DNA from: a bacterium
GTDB lineage: Bacteria; Sumerlaeota; Sumerlaeia; SLMS01; JAHLLQ01
Direction of reading: 5' to 3'
Length of the DNA: 64,000 nucleotides
Assembly: GCA_020444065.1 (NCBI GenBank)
Contig: JAHLLQ010000003.1
Location: 754,979 to 818,978 of the forward strand
Part shown: one piece after another, positions 8,933 to 17,944 of the stretch
How positions within the stretch are numbered: position 1 is the stretch's first letter
Layout: each line of letters starts with the position of its first letter
Made by a program: the position numbers and the translations under genes
Notes under the pieces: generated by a model
Told to the model about the DNA's origin: nothing
Databases searched by the model: none
Seen by the model: only the letters and a program-made list of their open reading frames with translations

Positions 8933-11900
8933 TGCTCATCCTTCAGCCCGAGCCAGTTGCGCACTTGGGCAATACGCGCATCCATCACGATCCGTTGTTC
9001 GCGACTGGAGAAATCGTTTCGCGTGTGAGTGAGGATCTGGAGGGCCTGCTGCAGATCCTGGCGCGTTCCAACATCGGTAACCGGCGACGGGACTTCTCGC
9101 ACGTCCTCAAGCTTCTCCGGCAACTCGCCGAGCCGATCGCGATGCTGCGCAATCAGCGTCATCGCCATCAGCAAACGCGTTTGGGGTTGAATCTCGGGCT
9201 CGGGGATTGCCAACCGCCGCTCCAGTGCATCTCGCGCATCCAGCGGCTGATCGAAATCGAAGAGCAGGAAGTTTGCGACCCACGTCAGGTTGTTCGGCTC
9301 ATCTTTGACCAGTTGCGCCAGATTATCCTCGGCTGCCTTGTGTTCCGATTCGTTGTCTTCGCCGAAGTCCACATGCAGTCGAATCAGATCGTACAGCACT
9401 TGCGTTGGCACGCCGAGCGTTTCGACCTTGCCGATCGTTCCGCGCATGAGCCGGTAGGCACGATCGATCTGGCCTTCTCGAATCGCGATGCGAGCCTGCG
9501 CGGCGCCGCCGGTCTCCGGCATATCCCGCGCAAGTTGCGTCGTGTACTTCTCGATCGTATCCATGTCTTGAACTTCGTACGCGGTCAGCGTTCGCGCCAG
9601 AATCAGTCGCGGATCGCGAGGATCCAGCTTCAGCAATTCACCGGAGAGTTCATGCGCCGTCTTGAAGGCGAAAATCGATCGCATGTCATCGACTTTGGCG
9701 ATGACGTTATCCTGGAAGAGTCCCGGATGCCAGCGCATAAGCAGCTTTCGTAGATTCGCAACTTCCTCTTCCCGAACTTTCTGATCGGACAGGCGGTCGC
9801 CGCTGGAACTCTCCAGAATCGAGAGCAATCGAACGATCGAATCTCCATCGCCCGGGTTCATCTCGACCGCTTTGGAGTAATACCGGATGGTCTGCCCCAG
9901 TTGCTCCGCCTTATTGCCGGATGTGAAGTAGAAGAGATAATGATGCAGACCGGCGCGCAGGCTGTAGGAGAAGTGGAAGCGTATCTCGCCGAGGCTCTTG
10001 TCGAGATATGAAAGGCCCAGGTTTGCATCGCTGACGGCTCCGCGGAACTCCTGCTCGGCTTCCTGTGTTTTGCCCTCGTTGCGCATGCGCGCGGCATGCT
10101 GGAGCCCAGAACTTGCGCTGGCATGCAATTGCTTCGCAGCTTCCAGCATCGAGCCCCCATTGTGGGGCATCAGCGCCAGAGAATTCTGCACATCGCGCCA
10201 GGCAAGGCGAAGCAGTGCCGGTTCGTTCTCACCGGGGATGCGTGCCTTCGCATATTTCTGCTGGGATTGAATGAGATACGTTTCCGAAGAGAGCCAATCG
10301 CCGACTTTCGTTCCAGCAATCACAAACAAACCGCCCAAGACGAAGACCGATACCAGCCAGGCGATCGCCGCGATGCGCATTCTCTTTCGCGGTCCTGGAT
10401 CAGGAACCGAATCGAGTTTGGGAGCCGACTCAATCGACAGCGGACCGACGCCCAGTGTTTGTTTGTCGTTTTCGATTTCCCGCTCGGACATTTCGGGGAT
10501 GCGGATCAGCCACAAGCGATCGGAAACTCCCCAAATTGCCAGCAGAATCACAACCGTCGACGCAATTGGAGCGACCCGGAATGGGAAGTCGACGAGCCCA
10601 TGCGCAAGCAGGGCAATCAGTGAAACGACGATCGAAATCTGGATCGCGATGTTGCGTTGACCCAGCGATCGCCCCATCAGGCGCCAACCCAAGAGCAGAA
10701 TAGAAATCACTGCAGTCAGGGCCAGTCCCAATCCCACAACGCCCGATTCGAATAGCGTTTGAAGATACTCGTCATGCGCGCGCTGTGTTCGCTTTGGCGT
10801 GGGGGCGATGTCTGTGTCAGGATGCGCCTGGTAGTACTCTCCCTGGGCCTGCGGATAGACGTACTGGAATGTTCCCCAGCCCGTACCCAATATTGGATGC
10901 TTCGCCACGACAGGCAACGAGGCCACAAGGATTCGGAGCCGCGTTTCCGTCTTCAGATGTTCGACGCTGATGTGCTCGATACGCGTGGAGAGTGGAATAT
11001 TGCGCCGGTAGAGTGGATTCCATTCCTGGTTGATTGTCTGAGTCAGCAGCAACAGCAGCAGGCCCACCGGAACCAGGATGTAGAAGGCCATGCCCGGACG
11101 CACGGCGGCCTGACGCCACAACAGAACGATCAGCGCAATGAATGCGACGCCGAGGATCGGAATCACACCGCGGCTTTGTGCCAGTAGAACGGCCAATGCC
11201 ATTACCGCGATCCCGGCGATTAACCCCGCAGCGACGCCCTTTGAATATCGCCCGCGATAGACCAGCAACAACGTCCAAGACATCAGCATCGGGGCGATCA
11301 TGAACGCCGACAGGGCAACGTTGTGGCCAATGAAGCCGCCCATGTCGTTGCGGAATTCACCCGGCGCCCATCTGATCCAGATGTCGGAGAGGATCGGAAA
11401 ATCGACATGCAGAAGAATGCTGGTCGTCGCTGCCATAACTCCAAGGCCGAGGATCAGGCCGGTCAGTTTGAAGGCATATCGCCGCGTTCGGATCAGATTC
11501 TGTATCACAAAGAACAGCGCGACTCCCGCAGCGACTTGCAACCACGCGATGACGGAGTTGTACGCGCCTCCGAATCCCGTCCACGTTTTGTCCGGAATTT
11601 GTGGGATGTTGGCGAGGACGCTCTCCGCGGGCAATTCCGGCGCCCAGCCCACAATCGGAAGAATCGAGATCAGCGTCCAAAGCAAGAAGCCACCACCGGC
11701 CGCCAGCGGTAAGAAGCGCAGCCAGTGCATGCCCCTGCGCAGAGGTTGAGATGGATGACGGGCCAGAACATCGATCCGAAGCAGCCACTCGGCGAGTCGC
11801 GCCGCGCCCCACGCAGCAATCACCAGCAACCCCGTCAGCAGCCACGCAGCCGACTTCAATTCCAGGACCGGGAGCTCACCCGTGATCGCCGGTCGGAAGG

Positions 11901-12261
11901 CCAGCGAAATCGCCGTGATTCCCCGATGGACCATCTGTGCGAAACCATCGCCCGACGGCGCACTCAGCAGCCATAAGTTGATTCGTGGCGGCAGGAACAG
12001 TGGATACGAGAGCACGGCTGCCAGGAACGATGCCATCACGCCGACCTCGGCGAACTTGCGCAGCATCAGCGACAGCGAAAGCTCCGGGCGCTCCAGCTTT
12101 GCTTCGATCGGTCGTGCTCTTCGATCGCGTTTCCGCGCATCCTCCAACACGAGGTCGGGCCGCTCGAGCGACTCCCGAGTCGGACGCGGCGCGACGGTGC
12201 TCGGCGCCGGCGGAGGCGCTTCGTTCTCATCGAACCTGGGGATGCGGGTCTTGTCGTCCAT
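8929..12261 (-). CDS. O-antigen ligase family protein fused to a long TPR-like C-terminal region
   Basis: 1110 residues. Residues 1-60 are cytoplasmic, proline- and charge-rich. About 12 membrane helices follow (roughly 70-660), including a Wzy_C signature near 480-540 (HPILGTGWGTFQYVYPQAQG, then RAHDEYLQTLFESGVVG). The last membrane helix (about 660-680) is followed by some 430 soluble residues with helical hairpins and TPR-like phrases such as YYSKAVEMNPGDGDSIVRLL. This architecture resembles the membrane-plus-TPR polymerases linked to exopolysaccharide assembly. It is the first gene of the three-gene unit; the start ATG lacks an obvious ribosome site. A role as glycan polymerase or ligase with a periplasmic protein-interaction scaffold is inferred. 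Confidence 0.85.
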   Translation of the reverse strand: MDDKTRIPRFDENEAPPPAPSTVAPRPTRESLERPDLVLEDARKRDRRARPIEAKLERPELSLSLMLRKFAEVGVMASFLAAVLSYPLFLPPRINLWLLSAPSGDGFAQMVHRGITAISLAFRPAITGELPVLELKSAAWLLTGLLVIAAWGAARLAEWLLRIDVLARHPSQPLRRGMHWLRFLPLAAGGGFLLWTLISILPIVGWAPELPAESVLANIPQIPDKTWTGFGGAYNSVIAWLQVAAGVALFFVIQNLIRTRRYAFKLTGLILGLGVMAATTSILLHVDFPILSDIWIRWAPGEFRNDMGGFIGHNVALSAFMIAPMLMSWTLLLVYRGRYSKGVAAGLIAGIAVMALAVLLAQSRGVIPILGVAFIALIVLLWRQAAVRPGMAFYILVPVGLLLLLLTQTINQEWNPLYRRNIPLSTRIEHISVEHLKTETRLRILVASLPVVAKHPILGTGWGTFQYVYPQAQGEYYQAHPDTDIAPTPKRTQRAHDEYLQTLFESGVVGLGLALTAVISILLLGWRLMGRSLGQRNIAIQISIVVSLIALLAHGLVDFPFRVAPIASTVVILLAIWGVSDRLWLIRIPEMSEREIENDKQTLGVGPLSIESAPKLDSVPDPGPRKRMRIAAIAWLVSVFVLGGLFVIAGTKVGDWLSSETYLIQSQQKYAKARIPGENEPALLRLAWRDVQNSLALMPHNGGSMLEAAKQLHASASSGLQHAARMRNEGKTQEAEQEFRGAVSDANLGLSYLDKSLGEIRFHFSYSLRAGLHHYLFYFTSGNKAEQLGQTIRYYSKAVEMNPGDGDSIVRLLSILESSSGDRLSDQKVREEEVANLRKLLMRWHPGLFQDNVIAKVDDMRSIFAFKTAHELSGELLKLDPRDPRLILARTLTAYEVQDMDTIEKYTTQLARDMPETGGAAQARIAIREGQIDRAYRLMRGTIGKVETLGVPTQVLYDLIRLHVDFGEDNESEHKAAEDNLAQLVKDEPNNLTWVANFLLFDFDQPLDARDALERRLAIPEPEIQPQTRLLMAMTLIAQHRDRLGELPEKLEDVREVPSPVTDVGTRQDLQQALQILTHTRNDFSSREQRIVMDARIAQVRNWLGLKDEQ

Positions 12262-12351
12262 TGAATCCGCGATTCAGGGAGTTTCCTGCACGGCCGGGAT
12301 TCTGGGGGGCCGCCGGAGACGATGCCAAGGACGAATCGCGGCGGCCGGCGC

Positions 12352-13386
12352 TCAGCAGATCCTTGGCAATTGCTCTCCGCTCAGCATATCCAGAATGCGC
12401 GTCGCGCCAATCAGGCTCTTCAGCGTTACTATCGGCCGACCGCTGCGGACTTCGCCGATGACAGCTGCCCCGTCGGCAACCGCATGGCCTGTCAAAATCT
12501 CCAGTGCCTTGTCCGTGTCTGCCGGATCGATGAATGCCGCGAACCGGCCTTCGTTCGCCACCGAGAAGGGATCGAAGCCCAGGATCTCGCACGCGCCCTG
12601 CACATCCTCTCGGACGGGCACGGCACGCTCCTCGATCGCGATCTCGCAATCCGCCGCCTGTGCAATCTCGTTGAGTGTACTCGTCAGCCCGCCGCGCGTC
12701 AGATCGCGCAGGCAGTGCACGCGCACGCCGGCTTCCAGAAGCGCCGCCACCGGCTCCCACAACGGGGCCGAATCGCTCTCGATGGCGCTTTCAAACTCCA
12801 GCCCTTCTCGGGCGGCCATAATCGCCATCCCGTGCCGTCCGAGATCGCCGCTGACAAGCACTGTATCGCCGGGCTGGATTTGTGATGGGGAGATGCATAC
12901 GCCCTTCGCAAGGCAGCCCACGCCCGAGGTGTTGATGTAGATGCCGTCGCCTTTGCCGCGCTCCACGACCTTCGTATCGCCCGTCACGACGCGGACGCCT
13001 GCGGCATGGGCGGCTTCGCCCATCGACTTTGCCACGCCCCACAGCGTCTCCATCGGAAGGCCTTCTTCCAGGATGAATCCACAGCTCAGCGCCATCGGTC
13101 GCGCGCCGCGCATCGCCAGATCGTTGACCGTTCCATGCACGGCCAGCGATCCAATGTCGCCTCCTGGAAAGAACAGCGGCCGCACGACGAATGAGTCTGT
13201 GGTAAAGGCCACTCGCTCTGTTCCGGGAGTCAGAACCGCTGCATCGTGCGGATCGTCCGGGCTTCCGAACGCTGCCATAAACAGGCGATCGATCAATTGC
13301 TGCATCAATCGGCCGCCGCCCCCGTGTGCCATCAGCACGTGGGGATAGTCGCTCAGCGGAATGGGGCACGACGCCGCGAAGTCCAT
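12352..13386 (-). CDS. hypE: HypE, hydrogenase maturation carbamoyl dehydratase
   Basis: 344 residues, the usual family length. HypE converts the carbamoyl group carried on its C-terminal cysteine to a thiocyanate, the source of the cyanide ligands of [NiFe]-hydrogenase. Family marks seen: the [13 protein letters not shown]-terminal segment, the HDAAVL and [19 protein letters not shown] nucleotide-site region, [20 protein letters not shown], and the essential terminal PRIC ending in cysteine. The start chosen is ATG at 13384-13386, preceded by GGGAGG; a longer reading frame to 13599 has no support. The start overlaps the tadA stop by one base (TGATG). No hydrogenase or other hyp gene lies in the window, so this copy is isolated from its pathway. 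Confidence 0.93.
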   Translation of the reverse strand: MDFAASCPIPLSDYPHVLMAHGGGGRLMQQLIDRLFMAAFGSPDDPHDAAVLTPGTERVAFTTDSFVVRPLFFPGGDIGSLAVHGTVNDLAMRGARPMALSCGFILEEGLPMETLWGVAKSMGEAAHAAGVRVVTGDTKVVERGKGDGIYINTSGVGCLAKGVCISPSQIQPGDTVLVSGDLGRHGMAIMAAREGLEFESAIESDSAPLWEPVAALLEAGVRVHCLRDLTRGGLTSTLNEIAQAADCEIAIEERAVPVREDVQGACEILGFDPFSVANEGRFAAFIDPADTDKALEILTGHAVADGAAVIGEVRSGRPIVTLKSLIGATRILDMLSGEQLPRIC

Positions 13387-13859
13387 CAGTTTCCCTCCCG
13401 GTAGCGGCGGAACGTCTCGCGCAGAAGCTGGGCCGACTCCGCTTCGCGGACGCCGCCGGTTACTTCCACGCGGTGGTTGAAGGTTGGATGCTGCAGGATA
13501 TTCAGTTGATTCGTGAACACGCCCCAGCGCGGATTCGACGCGCCGTAGACCAACCGCGCTACTCGGGCATGAACGATTGCGCCGGCGCACATTGGGCATG
13601 GTTCAAGAGTGACGTACAAAGTCGCACCATCGAGACGCCAGTCGCCGCAATGCCGGGCGGCCTCTCGGATCGCAATGACTTCAGCGTGGGCCGTGGGCTC
13701 CCAATCAAGCTCCTTGGCATCGTGCCCGGCACCCAGCAACTCGCCATCGCGCACGACCACCGCCCCGATCGGAACATCTCCCCGTCGGGCCGCCAACTTT
13801 GCCAGCCCGAGCGCGCGATCCATCCACCGCGCGTCCTCGGCTGCCTGCTCCGGGCTCAT
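13386..13859 (-). CDS. tadA: tRNA adenosine(34) deaminase TadA
   Basis: 157 residues, typical for TadA. The enzyme deaminates the wobble adenosine of tRNA-Arg(ACG) to inosine. The zinc and catalytic motifs are complete: [10 protein letters not shown] (His ligand and catalytic Glu) and [16 protein letters not shown] (two Cys ligands). The substrate-side [12 protein letters not shown] and C-terminal [11 protein letters not shown] helices are also family-like. The start [13 protein letters not shown] at 13857-13859 overlaps the stop of the upstream glycosyl-hydrolase-like gene by four bases (ATGA), and its own stop shares a base with the hypE start. The three genes therefore form one coupled unit. 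Confidence 0.95.
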   Translation of the reverse strand: MSPEQAAEDARWMDRALGLAKLAARRGDVPIGAVVVRDGELLGAGHDAKELDWEPTAHAEVIAIREAARHCGDWRLDGATLYVTLEPCPMCAGAIVHARVARLVYGASNPRWGVFTNQLNILQHPTFNHRVEVTGGVREAESAQLLRETFRRYREGN

Positions 13860-15388
13860 TCGTCCTCGATGCTCTTGATGGCGCTGATCGGGAACTGCAT
13901 CTTCGCCCCGCCCGCCGGTTGAATCACGATCATGCCGCTTCGATCGTCGCGGCTCAGGATACGGGCGCGCATCTTCCGGCCGTTCGAAAGCGTAATGTTC
14001 TTGAAGCCTTCCTCGGCTCCCCGCCTGTCCGGTTGAGAGGGCGAGATTACCGTTACATCTGGAGTCGGCGCGGGCGTCTTGAGCTGTTCGCGGACCATCT
14101 CCATCGAGAACTTCTCCCTCTGCGGTGTCGGCGTTGCCTTGCCGATCTGGATCGACGGGGGAGGATCGGTCATCCGCACAAACGACGGGTTGAGCAAACG
14201 GTGGGGGAACGGGTTCGGCATCGCGCCGGCGCCTTCCGGAATCGAGAACGTCGACGCCAATTGGCGGACGAATCCCGCCGCATCGTCGCGAGTCGGATGT
14301 GCGTAGTCCCACAGCACAATCCCCGCCCCGCGGGCACGTGCCAGGCGAATCTGCTTCAGGACATCCGGTGTGAAATTGGATTCTCCGCTGACCGCCGTTA
14401 CGATTTCGGTGTCGTAGGCATGACGGCGTGCGAAGTCCAGCCAAGCCAGGAACTGATCCTCTTCGCGATACTGATTGCGCAAGTTTATCAGCACGATCTC
14501 ATCCACGAGACCCGATTCGGCCCAGCGCACCCAATCCTGGAAGTGTCGGGCGTATGGCGCAGAATTCGTCCACTGCTCCCAAGACTGCGGGGCGCTGCCC
14601 TCTGCGTGAGCCATGATACCGATCTTCAACGACGGATGCGCCTGACGCAGAGTCCTGCAGACCCGATCCAGGTAATCCGTCAGGCCCTGGCGACGGTAAG
14701 CCGTCCAGACGAGGTTGTCCGGCGGGGGAGGACCGCTGCCGCCGACGCGGCGACGGAAGTCGGCGATCGTCTCTTCGTTGTATCCCCACGTCGGATCCGG
14801 ATAAGCGAAGTCCTTCAGGACGATGCCTTCAGGCTTATAGCGGTTAACAAATTCCAACATGATCCCCAGCAGATAGTCCTGGGCTGCCGGATTCAGGGGA
14901 TCGGCTAGCATCATCGAGTCGGAAGTACGCTTGTCGCCGGCCGCGTTCATTCCGACTGCGCCGGGAAAGCGCCCCAGAATCGACCACGACGGCGGGCGGT
15001 TGCCGTACACGGCATTGTAGGCCGGGAACACGGTGATCACAGGCCAGACGGCGATCGGCTCGTCGGCTTCCAAAAGGGCCGCCCGGTTGAGCATTGAAAT
15101 CGGGTCCGGGAGACTCGGGGCTACGCCGGAGGCCAGCTTCTCTGCCTTCGAGATGTAGAACACTCCATCTACTCCTCTTACCTCGGGGTAGATGCGGTTC
15201 ATATGGGTGCGGGCGACGGTGTCCATCAGCGCCTGAATCTCTGTGGCCGAATGCATTCCGGGCCCATTCCCAAAAACGACCACTCCTCGGACGGCGTCCG
15301 GAGCTTCCTGCGCCGGCAGGTGTCCCGCCAGGCACATCAGCATCGTCACAGACGCCGTCAGGGCCAAGATTCGTGTCCAGACTCGCAT
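13856..15388 (-). CDS. Secreted family-10-like glycosyl hydrolase (GHL10 type)
   Basis: 510 residues. A signal peptide (MRVWTRILALTASVTMLMCL, cleavage near PAQ) is followed by a TIM-barrel-like domain of about 330 residues. It resembles the GHL10 or DUF187 glycosyl-hydrolase-like group, with strands such as RGVVVFGNG, KPEGIVLKDFAYPDPTWGYN, LKIGIMAHAEG, LVDEIVLINLRNQY and GAGIVLWDYAHPT. A Pro-rich linker (TPAPTPDVT) leads to a ~50-residue C-terminal beta domain, FKNITLSNGRKMRARILSR and onward, that resembles the N-terminal domain of the TPR protein at 55819. The start at 15386-15388 has an AAGGGGAT ribosome site; an ATG 15 bases upstream is less likely. Substrate is unknown. First gene of the unit with tadA and hypE. 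Confidence 0.85.
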   Translation of the reverse strand: MRVWTRILALTASVTMLMCLAGHLPAQEAPDAVRGVVVFGNGPGMHSATEIQALMDTVARTHMNRIYPEVRGVDGVFYISKAEKLASGVAPSLPDPISMLNRAALLEADEPIAVWPVITVFPAYNAVYGNRPPSWSILGRFPGAVGMNAAGDKRTSDSMMLADPLNPAAQDYLLGIMLEFVNRYKPEGIVLKDFAYPDPTWGYNEETIADFRRRVGGSGPPPPDNLVWTAYRRQGLTDYLDRVCRTLRQAHPSLKIGIMAHAEGSAPQSWEQWTNSAPYARHFQDWVRWAESGLVDEIVLINLRNQYREEDQFLAWLDFARRHAYDTEIVTAVSGESNFTPDVLKQIRLARARGAGIVLWDYAHPTRDDAAGFVRQLASTFSIPEGAGAMPNPFPHRLLNPSFVRMTDPPPSIQIGKATPTPQREKFSMEMVREQLKTPAPTPDVTVISPSQPDRRGAEEGFKNITLSNGRKMRARILSRDDRSGMIVIQPAGGAKMQFPISAIKSIEDE

Positions 15389-15670
15389 GAGATCCCCTTT
15401 CACTTTCGGCCATCCATAATCCCGGTGGCAATTCGCGCCAGGAGGACTCGTTCAAGCCCCCCACCCGCATTTTGCCATCCAAGAACGATCCCTCCCCGGC
15501 GGGCAAGGGGGATTCGCAACCTGTCCGCCTTCAGTATCTGGCCTTAACCGATCCATGGCAGAGGAATCGGACGGTCCAGCAACGGGATTCGCCATTGCGC
15601 CGAACCTGAACCATTGCAAACATAAATCGTTCGCTACGGCGAGCAACCCCAGCCCGATCGAGAAGACACC

Positions 15671-16759
15671 ATGCCAGAGCTTCGCAAAGATCCAGTCGTT
15701 GGACGGTGGGTCATTATCTCCACCGAACGCGCCAATCGGCCTCGGAATCTTGTCATGCCTGTTCCGACCGACAAGGTGGACCAGTTCAATCCCTTCAAGC
15801 CCGGCAACGAGGACAAGACGCCCAAGGAAGTCCTCGCCTATCGTCCGCCCGGCACGGCTCCCGATACGTCCGGCTGGTGGCTTCGTGTCATTCCGAACAA
15901 ATTCCCCGCCTTGGACAGCAAAGGCCGCATGCAACGCGTCGGCGAAGGCATGTACGACCTCATGAACGGGATCGGTCAGCACGAGGTCGTGATCGAAACG
16001 CCGGAAGAGGGTATCCAACTTCCGGACATGGAAGAAGAGCAGGTCCAGGAAGTCATCTGGGCCTTCCGCGATCGCTCCGTCGAGTTGCGCAAGGACTCGC
16101 GATTCCGCTATGTGCTCATCTTCAAGAATTATGGCAAGGAAGCCGGTGCATCCATCTGGCACGCGCACAGCCAGATCATCGCGTTGCCGATCGTGCCGAA
16201 GAATGTGCAGGAAGAACTCGAAGGCGCACGGAAGTACTTCCAGTACAAGGAACGGTGCGTGTTCTGCGATATGATTCACCAGGAACGTGCCGATGAGAAG
16301 CGCGTCGTGATGGAGAACGAGTCCTTCGTGGCCTTCTGTCCGTTCGCGTCGCGCTTTCCGTTCGAGACATGGATCCTCCCGAAGAGCCACGAGCAGTTCT
16401 TCAGCGACATCACGAAGAACGAGGTCATGGACCTGTCGAACATCCTGCGCGGCTGCCTGAAGAAGCTGAAGCTCGCGCTCGACGACCCGGCCTACAACTT
16501 CATCATCCACACCACCCCGGACAGCGAAGGCCCGATCCCGTTCTACCATTGGCACATCGAGATCCTGCCTGCCCTGTCGCGCGTCGCCGGCTTTGAATGG
16601 GGCACTGGATTCCACATCAATCCCGTGTTGCCGGAAGATGCAGCCGAGTACTTGCGCACGGCGGAACTTCCGCACGGTTCAGACGATTCCGTGGTAGCAG
16701 ACCTTCAAACGGAAGACGAAAAGGCCAGCTCGAAGAAACGCAGCTCGGGAAAGAAGTAG
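15671..16759 (+). CDS. galT: Galactose-1-phosphate uridylyltransferase-family protein
   Basis: 362 residues of the GalT/HIT superfamily, which moves a nucleotidyl group between hexose-1-phosphates through a histidine intermediate. Seen: the DPVVGRWVIISTER N-terminal signature, GQHEVVIETP, catalytic ASIWHAHSQIIALP (HxHxQ), CVFCDMI, FPFETWILPKSHE, and the C-terminal FYHWHIEILP metal-ligand segment. At the usual first zinc motif (CPFCPGNE) this protein reads NPFKPGNE, so both cysteines are replaced. The C-terminus has a Lys/Ser-rich tail (EKASSKKRSSGKK) beyond the usual end. It could be a true GalT or an ADP-sugar phosphorylase-like relative. It stands alone on the plus strand, divergent from the tadA unit. 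Confidence 0.85.
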   Translation: MPELRKDPVVGRWVIISTERANRPRNLVMPVPTDKVDQFNPFKPGNEDKTPKEVLAYRPPGTAPDTSGWWLRVIPNKFPALDSKGRMQRVGEGMYDLMNGIGQHEVVIETPEEGIQLPDMEEEQVQEVIWAFRDRSVELRKDSRFRYVLIFKNYGKEAGASIWHAHSQIIALPIVPKNVQEELEGARKYFQYKERCVFCDMIHQERADEKRVVMENESFVAFCPFASRFPFETWILPKSHEQFFSDITKNEVMDLSNILRGCLKKLKLALDDPAYNFIIHTTPDSEGPIPFYHWHIEILPALSRVAGFEWGTGFHINPVLPEDAAEYLRTAELPHGSDDSVVADLQTEDEKASSKKRSSGKK

Positions 16760-16767
16760 CCCTGGGA

Positions 16768-16788
16768 GCGCCGGCTTCCAGCCGGCGT
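16768..16788. repeat. Short palindrome, REP-like
   Basis: CGCCGGC-TTCCA-GCCGGCG, a seven-base perfect stem with a five-base loop, lies 9 bases after the galT stop. No T-tract follows on either strand, so it is a poor intrinsic terminator. A nearby phrase at 16832-16855 repeats three 8-base units of the form CTCTGCGT. Both look like dispersed intergenic repeats. Confidence 0.45.
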
Positions 16789-16867
16789 GGTGATGGGACC
16801 GATGGGACGCAGATGACATCCGAAGACCGCTCTCTGCGTCTTTGCGTCTCTGCGCGGGAATCACTCC

Positions 16868-17944
16868 TCAGATCACCTCGCCCACATCGCCCTTCTCGCC
16901 GGGCGAGGGCACTGGTTGTTCCTCGTGCCCGGGCTCGTGCAGCGTTTCCGTGTTCACAAAGAAGACGCTGGCGAGAATCACCGCCGTGCCTGCAATGCGC
17001 CACGGGCCGAAGTCCTCCCCGCGCAGCATCGCCCCCAGGATCACCGCCACCAGCGGATTGATGTACGCGTGCAGCGAGACCTTCGCTGCCGACATGTGAT
17101 CCAGGATGTACATGTAGCACCCGTACGCGAGCACCGATCCGAAGATCGCCAGGTAGCCGACCGCCAGCCAGCCCTTCAGCGAGAGCTGCACATCCGACAG
17201 TTCGCCCGTGACTGCGCCGACCGGCACCAGCAGTGCTCCACAAATCAGCGACTGCAGCGCGACGGACATGAGCTTGTGCGTGCGCACGGGATGGCGTTGG
17301 GCGAACCAACTGCCATAGGCCCACGAAATGTTCGTGACCATCAACGCACCGATCGAAACGTAATACAGCGTTCCCTGCGGCGCGCGAATTCCCACCAGGT
17401 CCGGCCAGAACAGCACACCGATTCCGAGAAACCCGACCAGGATCCCGAGCCAGATGCGCTTGTTCATCTTCTCGCCGCCCAGCGCTGCCATTCCGACGAA
17501 GAAGAACGGAAATGCCGCGATGATCACCGACGCCAGGCCGCTCTCGACGCGCTGTTCCGCCCACGCCAGCATGTAGCTGCCGACCGCGAGGTGAGTGATG
17601 CCAACCATCGCAATCCGGCCCCACTCGCCGCGATCGCGCGGCAATGGAATTCCCATGGCGAGGCTGACAACCAGCAGCACACCGCCTGCAATTGCGAACC
17701 GGAGAGCCAGCAGCACCGATGGAGGCAACGCCTCGACGCCTTCGGCAATCGCAAGGTACGTTGTGCCCCAGAAGAAGCAGACGAGAACCAGCGCGAAGTT
17801 GGCTTTGAATTTCTGACTGAACTGCACGGAGGCCGCCGATTTGGAATTCGATGATCCGGCGGGCAATTCAGGCGACGGTTGATTCGGCCATTTGGCCTTC
17901 TCGCAAAACGAAGCGAGCCGTCGCCGCCCAATCCCGGACGTCAT
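16868..17944 (-). CDS. EamA/DMT-family transporter (10 membrane helices)
   Basis: 358 residues with two EamA repeats of five helices each. The first repeat opens with FALVLVCFFWGTTYLAIAEGVEALPP, the standard EamA start; the second opens with MVTNISWAYGSWFAQRH. The family exports amino acids, nucleosides or other small metabolites across the inner membrane; the substrate is unknown. A start at 17944 gives a 45-residue hydrophilic N-terminus and a 77-base overlap with the ABC ATPase gene. Alternative TTG or GTG starts near 17870 and 17833 would reduce or remove that overlap, and none has a clear ribosome site. The C-terminus is acidic and short. It lies downstream of the ATPase gene on the same strand. 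Confidence 0.8.
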   Translation of the reverse strand: MTSGIGRRRLASFCEKAKWPNQPSPELPAGSSNSKSAASVQFSQKFKANFALVLVCFFWGTTYLAIAEGVEALPPSVLLALRFAIAGGVLLVVSLAMGIPLPRDRGEWGRIAMVGITHLAVGSYMLAWAEQRVESGLASVIIAAFPFFFVGMAALGGEKMNKRIWLGILVGFLGIGVLFWPDLVGIRAPQGTLYYVSIGALMVTNISWAYGSWFAQRHPVRTHKLMSVALQSLICGALLVPVGAVTGELSDVQLSLKGWLAVGYLAIFGSVLAYGCYMYILDHMSAAKVSLHAYINPLVAVILGAMLRGEDFGPWRIAGTAVILASVFFVNTETLHEPGHEEQPVPSPGEKGDVGEVI

